From Gymnopus androsaceus JB14 (taxonomy: Eukaryota > Basidiomycota > Agaricomycetes > Agaricales > Omphalotaceae): 64,000 nt of DNA. Where the stretch lies: contig ML769556.1 in the NCBI GenBank assembly GCA_009733575.1, positions 1-64,000 on the forward strand, given 5' to 3'. The position numbers were made by a program, and so were the translations under genes. Of the stretch, positions 58,115-64,000 are shown in pieces (the stretch's first letter is position 1; every line of letters starts with the position of its first letter). The notes below the pieces were generated by a model, which was not told the origin of the DNA, searched no databases, and saw only the letters and a list, made by a program, of their open reading frames with translations.

Positions 58115-59280
58115 TGGCCCTGACTAGTAACTCTGAGTTACTTAGTAATGACTACTAGTAGCTCCAGGTCACTTACCAGTAATTAGTACTATCAACTCTG
58201 AGTTACTTACTAGTAATGAGTACTAGTAGCTCCGGGTTACTTACTAGTAATTAGTAATAGTAACTCCGAGTTACTTACTAGTAATGAGTACTAGTAGCTC
58301 CAGGTCACTTACTAGTGATTAGTACTAGTAACTCCGGGTTACTTACCAGTAATGAGTCCTAGTAACTCCGGGTTACTTACTAGTAATTAGTACTATCAAC
58401 TCCGAGTTACTTACTAGTAATCAGTACTAGTAGCTCTGGGTCACTTACTAGTAATTAGTACTAGTTACTCTCAGTTGCTTACTAGTAATTAGTGCTATCA
58501 ACTCCGAGTTATTTACTAGTAATTAGTACTAACTCTCAGTTGCTTACTAGTAATTAGTGCTATCAACTCCGAGTTATTTACTAGTAATTAGTACTAACTC
58601 TCAGTTGCTTACTAGTAATTAGTGCTATCAACTCCGAGTTATTTACTAGTAATTAGTACTAACTCTCAGTTGCTTACTAGTAATGAGTACTAGTACCTCC
58701 GAGTTGCTTACTCGTAATTAGTGCTAACTAGTAGCTCCAGGTTACTTACTAATAATTAGTACTAGTAAATCCGAATTGCTTAATAGTAATTAGTGCTAGC
58801 TAGTAGCTCCAGGTTACTTACTAGTAATTAGTACTAGTAAATCCGAGTTGCTTAATAGTAATTAGTGCTAACTAGTAGCTCCAGGTTACTTACTAGTAAT
58901 TAGTACTAGTAACTCCGAGTTGCATACTAATAATTAGTGCTAACTAGTAGCTCCAGGTTACTTACTAGTAATTAGTACTAGTAACTCCGAGTTGCATACT
59001 AGTAATTAGTGCTAACTAGTAGCTCTGGGTTACTTACTAGTAATTAGTAGTACTAGTAACTCTCAGTTGCTTACTAGTAATTAGTACTAGTAACTCCGAG
59101 TTGCTTACTAGTAATTAGTGCTATCAACTCCAAGTTACTTGCTAGTAGCTCCAGGTTACTTACTAGTACACTAGTAACTTCAACTTGCTTACTAGTAATT
59201 AGTGCTATCAAATCTGAGTTACTTACTAGCAAGTAGTACTAGTAACTCCAAATTACTTAGTAGTAACTAGTACTAGTTGA
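58115..59280. repeat. ACTAGTAA satellite array in copy IV
   Basis: Dozens of units of roughly 34-45 bp built from TTACTAGTAATTAGTACTAG and AACTCCGAGTTACT, with higher-order blocks (for example three near-identical ~79-bp blocks at 58490-58670). The reverse complement resembles the ACTAGT array of copy II. Confidence 0.88.
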
Positions 59281-59590
59281 TATGTTTGGCCTAGGGTGAA
59301 AGTGGGTCAATGCTGGCATGTAGTGGTTACTCATGCAGCGCCAGATGGAGTCTTTGCATAAATAATGACAGTAATTTGATTTGAATGATGCTCTTGAATA
59401 AAAATGACTTTGAAAATATTCATTTTTGAGGACGTCAAATTTTGAAAGACTCTGGATTGAGCAAGTAAAGTGTGATTCCTGAGGGCATTTTCAACCCAAG
59501 TAAGGAAATCTTGGTATCAGTCAGGTGACAATATAGGGCACTACCACTTTGTTTTTCTACTGAGCGTGGGAATTTTTTTACTAATCACTT
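59281..59590. other. Unique spacer between array and right arm of copy IV
   Basis: About 300 bp of non-repetitive AT-rich sequence with no ORF. It is the only unique part of the element apart from the nested insertion. Confidence 0.55.
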
Positions 59591-60669
59591 GTTCTATATA
59601 TACATATATATAAATCATGTGCTAGTGCACGTAACCCCACCCTCTGAGTATTCTTCGCATTTTTCACAATTTTTTGGGGATTTATGGGCCCAATAACTGA
59701 CTTTTCTTTGGAAAATTAGTGCCCATTAGTACCCAACAATATATACATATATAAATCATGTGCCAGTGCACCCAACCCCACTCTCTGAATATTTTTAGTA
59801 CTTTATAAATAGATCATGTGCTAGTGCACCTGACCCCACCCCTGAATATTTTTAGCAGTTTTCATGATTTTTCGGGATTTATGGGACCCAATAATTGACC
59901 TTTTTTTCGGAAAATTAGCGCCCATAAGTGTCCAGCATATATATACATATACAAATCATGTACCAGTGCACCTGACCCCACCCCTGAATATTTTTGGTAT
60001 TTTTCGTGATTTTTTGAGGATTTATGGGATCCAATAAGTGACTTTTTTGGAAAATAAGCGCCCATAAGCGTCCAGCAATGTATATACATGTATAAATCAT
60101 GTGCCAGTGCACCTGACCCCGCCCCCGAATATTTTTAGCATTTTTAGTGATTTTTTGGGGATTTATGGGACCCAATAATCCATTTTTCGGAAAATAAGCG
60201 CCCATAAGTGTCCAGCAATGTATATACATATATAAATCATGTGCCAGTGCACCTGACCCCGCCCCCTGAATATTTTTAGCGTTTTTAGTGATTTTTTGGG
60301 GATTTGTGGGACCCAATAATCCTTTTTTTCGGAAAATAAGCGCCCATAAGCAGTGGCCCAGTGGGTGGGCATACGTGCAAACTAAGCGCCCGGCCCGCCA
60401 CTTTCATTAAGCATTAATGATAACGCCAAATATTTGGCAAAGACATAGAAGCTAATAAATATGCCAGATATTTGGCAAAAGAATCAGATAGGCGCTGGGG
60501 GAAGGGGAAGATCAAGAACACCTATTTTGCCGACTTGCCGACATCACAGCTGGGCCGGCCAGAATCTTCACCAAATATTTTCCCATTGCATTTTTATCAA
60601 GGGCAAATTCTTATTGTAATATTTTGCAAAACGCTCTACAATAACTATCGGGATATTTAGCATTAGGCT

Positions 60670-63600
60670 GGCTGAATCGGCTGAACATGTTCTGATGAGG
60701 AAGAGTGTCCATGTCCGTGGCCCGACGTGTCGTTAACTTCTTCCAAGTGTGCTTGCGGGTGACCGTCGGGCGAGTTTCCTGGGTTTCCTTCCCAGGCGGC
60801 AGCTCCTCTTTGTCGATTTCTCCAGTTCCGAGCTCGTGATGCTGTCATCTGCGGTGTGTTTGCAGGATTTGCTTCGATGCAGGCTACAGGCCAATATTGG
60901 GGTTGAACCAGAACAGCCTGAGCGTATGGAATTGCGGGCAAGGGTTGGTATGCGATTTGGGGTTCAACTCGAGTCGCCCCAGAGGAACGACAAGGAAGCC
61001 CCTCTCAGTATCCCCTTACCGATCTGTCGAGTTGCATCATCCTCCTCATCCATCCGCCATAGGTATCGGGTGGGCTGGGTTGACTTGCAATGGAAAGAAC
61101 CAACCACTCGTGTACTGCGGACAACAGGTTGTGTATCAGGGCATCGTCGTTGTACCCTGTTCGGAAGGCGTATTCTTCAAACTGAATGATGAAATTGGTG
61201 AAGGATTCATAGGGTTGTTGGGATATCCAAGAGAGTTTGGAGTGTACATCCAATTTCTCGTTCGGAAGGCCGAATATCTCGCCAAAGACTTGCATGAAGT
61301 CATCCCACACATGAAGAGCGGTATTCTGTACTCCACTCATAATCTCTCTGTCCCGGAGATTCTGATAGTGGATTGCAGCCGCTTCTCTGAGGAAACTGAC
61401 TGCGTATGCCACCTTGGTCAAGCCCTCTTCATGGATTGTGGGTTTTGCTGTGAATACTCGTAGGATCTGTGATATCCACGGGTGGAAGAGTTGATGGTCT
61501 TTTCCTGTGAAATCGTCAGGTTTCCTGACATCGATTTTCGATTCCATGTTGATCCTGTCCTTCCGCTCGAAGTCTCCATTCTCCCTTCCAGGTGGTCCCT
61601 GTTCGCCTCTTTCACCCTGGGGTCCCGGGATTGCCATCCAACGTATTCCGTCCCACCATTGAGGATAGCCCGTTGGGGGTGGAGGTGCTCCAGGTGGTCC
61701 AGGTGGCGGCCCACCATAAGGTCCCCCTGGTGGTCCTCCTGGTGGTCCTCCCCCTCCCATCAGTCCCAACTGTCCCCATGGTCCGAGTGGTGGTCCTGTA
61801 GGTGGTCCCGCAGGTGGGCTTCCCCATCCGCCTGGGGGTCCTCCTGGCCCGCCTGGATTGGGAGGTTCTCTTCCCATATTCGCATTCTGCCCTTGTGTGC
61901 CCGCATAGTTCCAATTCCAATTTAGTTGATTTGGAGTTTGAATGAATGGTGCAGGAGGGAGAGCAGGAGGTCTGTACACGTATGGAATGTTTGCTGGCCC
62001 TTGCGGTTGAACGGGCGGGAGCGCTCCTTGAGTGTTAGGTGGGATGGCGGGTGGCGCAGGGGGTGGGATGGCAGGTGGCGCAAGATTTTGTGGGAATTGG
62101 GTAGGAGGCTGGAATGCGGTTTGTGTGGGGATTGAGTATGGCAGCCACTGGGTGTGGTACTGATTTCCCCTTATCCCTCCCTCTTCTTGATCCCCTTTTC
62201 CTGTTACGCCTGGATCTGAAAGGGCTTTTGGTAACCCAGTTTCTACCCCCTTTGAGGTTCCCCTCCCGCAATCCCTCCCGCTGCCTCTAGTGCCTGTCTG
62301 GAACTATGGGGCGGGCTATCTCGGATATGCCACGTCGCCTGTCCCTTCCTCACTCTCTGATGTTGTGGCCACGAGCTACATCCCACGTCTGGTTCTGACC
62401 TAGTACGTTCAGGTTGTGTTTGCGGGAGCTCCCCAATTGTCCGAAAAACCCGAGGAGCACTTGCATTCTGCTCCAGTTTAGGAATTGGGATTTCCCTCCT
62501 TGTTCCTTCTGCAGAATGTGGAGACCTTGGCGGGCGAGCTGTGTGATCCTCCCCCTCGTTCATATAGATACTGTCGCCATCTTCCTCCTGTACTGTTTCA
62601 AGGGAAGCGGGTTTGAGTAACCCTGGGGATCCCAAGATGTCTGGATTTTCTTCCTGTGTTTGCGATACACTTTCCCCCCATTCTCTCCACGTCGATGGTG
62701 GTCGCAAATACGGCAAGGGGTTTCGTGGTCCTTTGGGCGGAAGAGTCAGAGTCGGAAGGTTATTGGAGGGTGCAAAGGAGGGGTCATGAGCAGTAGAGGC
62801 AGGCTCAGCTGCCTGCTGTCCTTCGTTGTTCACAGTAAGTAACAGATACTGTTGCTGGTCATCATCCTCTTCTATTGCCCGTTTCAGCTTCTTTGCCTGC
62901 TCCAACTCTTCTGGGGTGAGTGTCGCACCAGGTTTCAACATGATTTCGTCCAATTGCATTTGACGGGAAACATGTTGCGTTTCAGGTGTGCTCACATTGA
63001 ATCTCCCCTCCCCTGACAGTGCTACACTATAGATGGTTTGGCCCCACCTATCTCCAAATGCAGATGTTCCCCTCAGAGGAGTCATAGTGCCCTCCAGGTG
63101 GACATCAGCGGGACGACGTCTATTTGTCGTCTGCGCTTGTCGAGGTCAGACCACGGCGGCTGACCCCCCACTTTCAGGTATTCCTCCCAATTGCACTGTT
63201 GGGTCGAGCGTCCGCGACGCAACTGGTGTAGCTCGTGCTAAGGGATCAGTTCAAATTCCGTGTTGCCATTCGTAATGGGTGATTGGCAGGTGGACAGTGT
63301 TATTTCCCTCCCATTGTGCATGCGAGGCTTCCCAAGCAATTTATGCAGCCTCTGAGGAGATGCTTCTTCCCCCTTGGTCCCAATCCAAACCTGGTCTATT
63401 TCCGTGGTAGGATGGGGTGAGGGGAAGTGGTCCTCTTTCAGCGTTATACGTTTGGGAAGCTTCGTTAACATGCTGGATAACTTCTGGATCCAAGAGCACA
63501 TTGAAGAACCACAGCAAGTTGCAGTGATTTTCTGCGACGGACAGGAAACTGGACACTGTGGGGTGACCCGCTTGTACTGGTATGGGTTGTTGGCATATCT

Positions 63601-63976
63601 CGAGAAACGTTTCCCGTAGCTCTGAAGGGGTCAAACTCCCTTCCACCGGCAGTCCCATCTCCCGCAAGATGTAGTGGGAAACGTGAGCCAGGTCGGCCCA
63701 GGTGCAGCAATTTGCTGTCAGAAGATCCTGCAGTCGGAATGTGGTCTCGGAGGATGGTCGAGGTCCAATCATTCCTCCCGATCGATCCATCTCTATCAAA
63801 GATAGGGATGGTTGTCTTGCCCTTGAGATGAAGTCCCCCATGGTACTACTCCTATGCCGTTGGGAGCTAGTTTCCGATTGTTGAGCTTCCAAATTCTGAC
63901 GTTCTTTGTCAGGGGCTCCCTGCGGAGTATAACGAAGCTCCTGTGGGGGTGCTTGTTGGGCATGTCTCCCCCTCAA
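60670..63976 (-). pseudogene. Ty3/gypsy gag, second element, 3'-interrupted and open at window end
   Basis: Minus pieces: 63976-63341 (helix-rich start, WADLAHVSHYILREMGLP), 63085-62243 (acidic/Pro-rich, TPEELEQAKKLKRAIEEDDD), 62270-61980 (basic, RSRRNRKRGSRRGRDKG, frame changes), and 61979-61005. The last holds a collagen-like Gly-Pro-Pro stretch (about 61890-61650) and the capsid: KIDVRKPDDFTGKDH, YAVSFLREAAAIHYQ, VWDDFMQVFGEIF, SYESFTNF-type motif YESFTNFIIQFEEYAFRTGY. TGA at 61005-61007 stands where Arg fits, and the frame continues to 60670 (GHGHGHSSSSEHVQPIQP), where copy IV enters. No LTR, protease or RT of this element is in the window. Confidence 0.75.
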
Positions 63977-64000
63977 AGATGGTGAGATGTCTGTCGGGCG

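Larger units (their letters stand above)
55892..60669. mobile_element. Second type of satellite-carrying TIR element (copy IV), 4.8 kb
   Basis: The ends AGCCTAATGCTAAATATCCC and GGGATATTTAGCATTAGGCT start inverted arms that match for at least 350 bp. Inward are arrays of a ~130-160-bp head repeat (GCGCTTATTTTCCGAAAAAA, TCCCATAAATCCCCAAAAAA, AAAATATTCAGGGG, GTGCACTGGCACATGATTTA) at 56203-58065, with inverted copies at 59595-60375. An ACTAGTAA satellite fills 58115-59280. No transposase. It interrupts a Ty3 gag; a clean target duplication was not found. Confidence 0.82.

Noticed and set aside
55880..60680. Target duplication for copy IV
   Set aside because: TAGCTAG and CTGGCTGA at the two ends partly match, but this may be terminal-repeat extension, so no duplication is claimed.
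1..64000. tRNA, rRNA, riboswitch or bacterial-type operon
   Set aside because: I found no cloverleaf, rRNA-like conserved segment, Shine-Dalgarno spacing or operon structure by reading; a covariance-model scan was not possible.

Overview
The window looks like a repeat-rich accessory region of a mushroom-forming basidiomycete (Agaricomycetes). The reasons are genes with many GT-AG introns of about 45-60 bp, and the families present: DUF6589, KDZ transposase, TET/JBP-like dioxygenase, Plavaka/Tnp2 transposase, Ty3 and Ty1 retrotransposons. I recognise no rRNA, tRNA, CRISPR or bacterial operon. There is one assembly gap (53194-53831).

Layout. 1-1784 (+): 3' part of a DUF6589 gene. 2598-8031 (-): an intact 11-exon SNF2-type helicase gene (1620 aa), convergent with the first. 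8032-13799: a gene-free nest of foldback, hAT-like and Tc1/mariner-like elements. 13800-23410 (-): a broken Ty3/gypsy element invaded at least four times. 25018-29041 (-): two remnants of TET/JBP-like 2OG-Fe(II) dioxygenase genes, the longer split by a 969-bp CACTA-like element. 29225-29794: a hAT-like MITE. 30078-36515: decayed lineage-specific genes and inverted duplications. 37704-38242 (+): a small four-exon gene model. 38914-46640 (+): a large decayed nuclear-protein gene with a 2.8-kb satellite-filled TIR element in it. 46783-48770: a 29-bp minisatellite and a Plavaka-type transposase pseudogene. 48755-52655 (-): Ty1/copia, cut in its protease by another copy of the satellite element. 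54177-55700 (-): C-terminal part of a KDZ transposase. 55700-63976 (-): a second Ty3/gypsy gag region, split by a 4.8-kb satellite-filled TIR element.

Only the SNF2 gene looks fully intact; the DUF6589 gene is intact as far as visible. Almost everything else is mobile or decayed, often with in-frame TGA where related families have arginine (CGA to TGA). The most unusual structures are the satellite-carrying TIR elements (12949-13799, 40863-43667, 52656-gap and 55892-60669). They combine terminal inverted repeats, arrays of a 'head' repeat, ACTAGT-rich satellites and, in the 40863 copy, a perfect 8-bp target duplication.

Limits: protein families were assigned by eye. Exon borders come from GT/AG, frame and family continuity. 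No database search was run.
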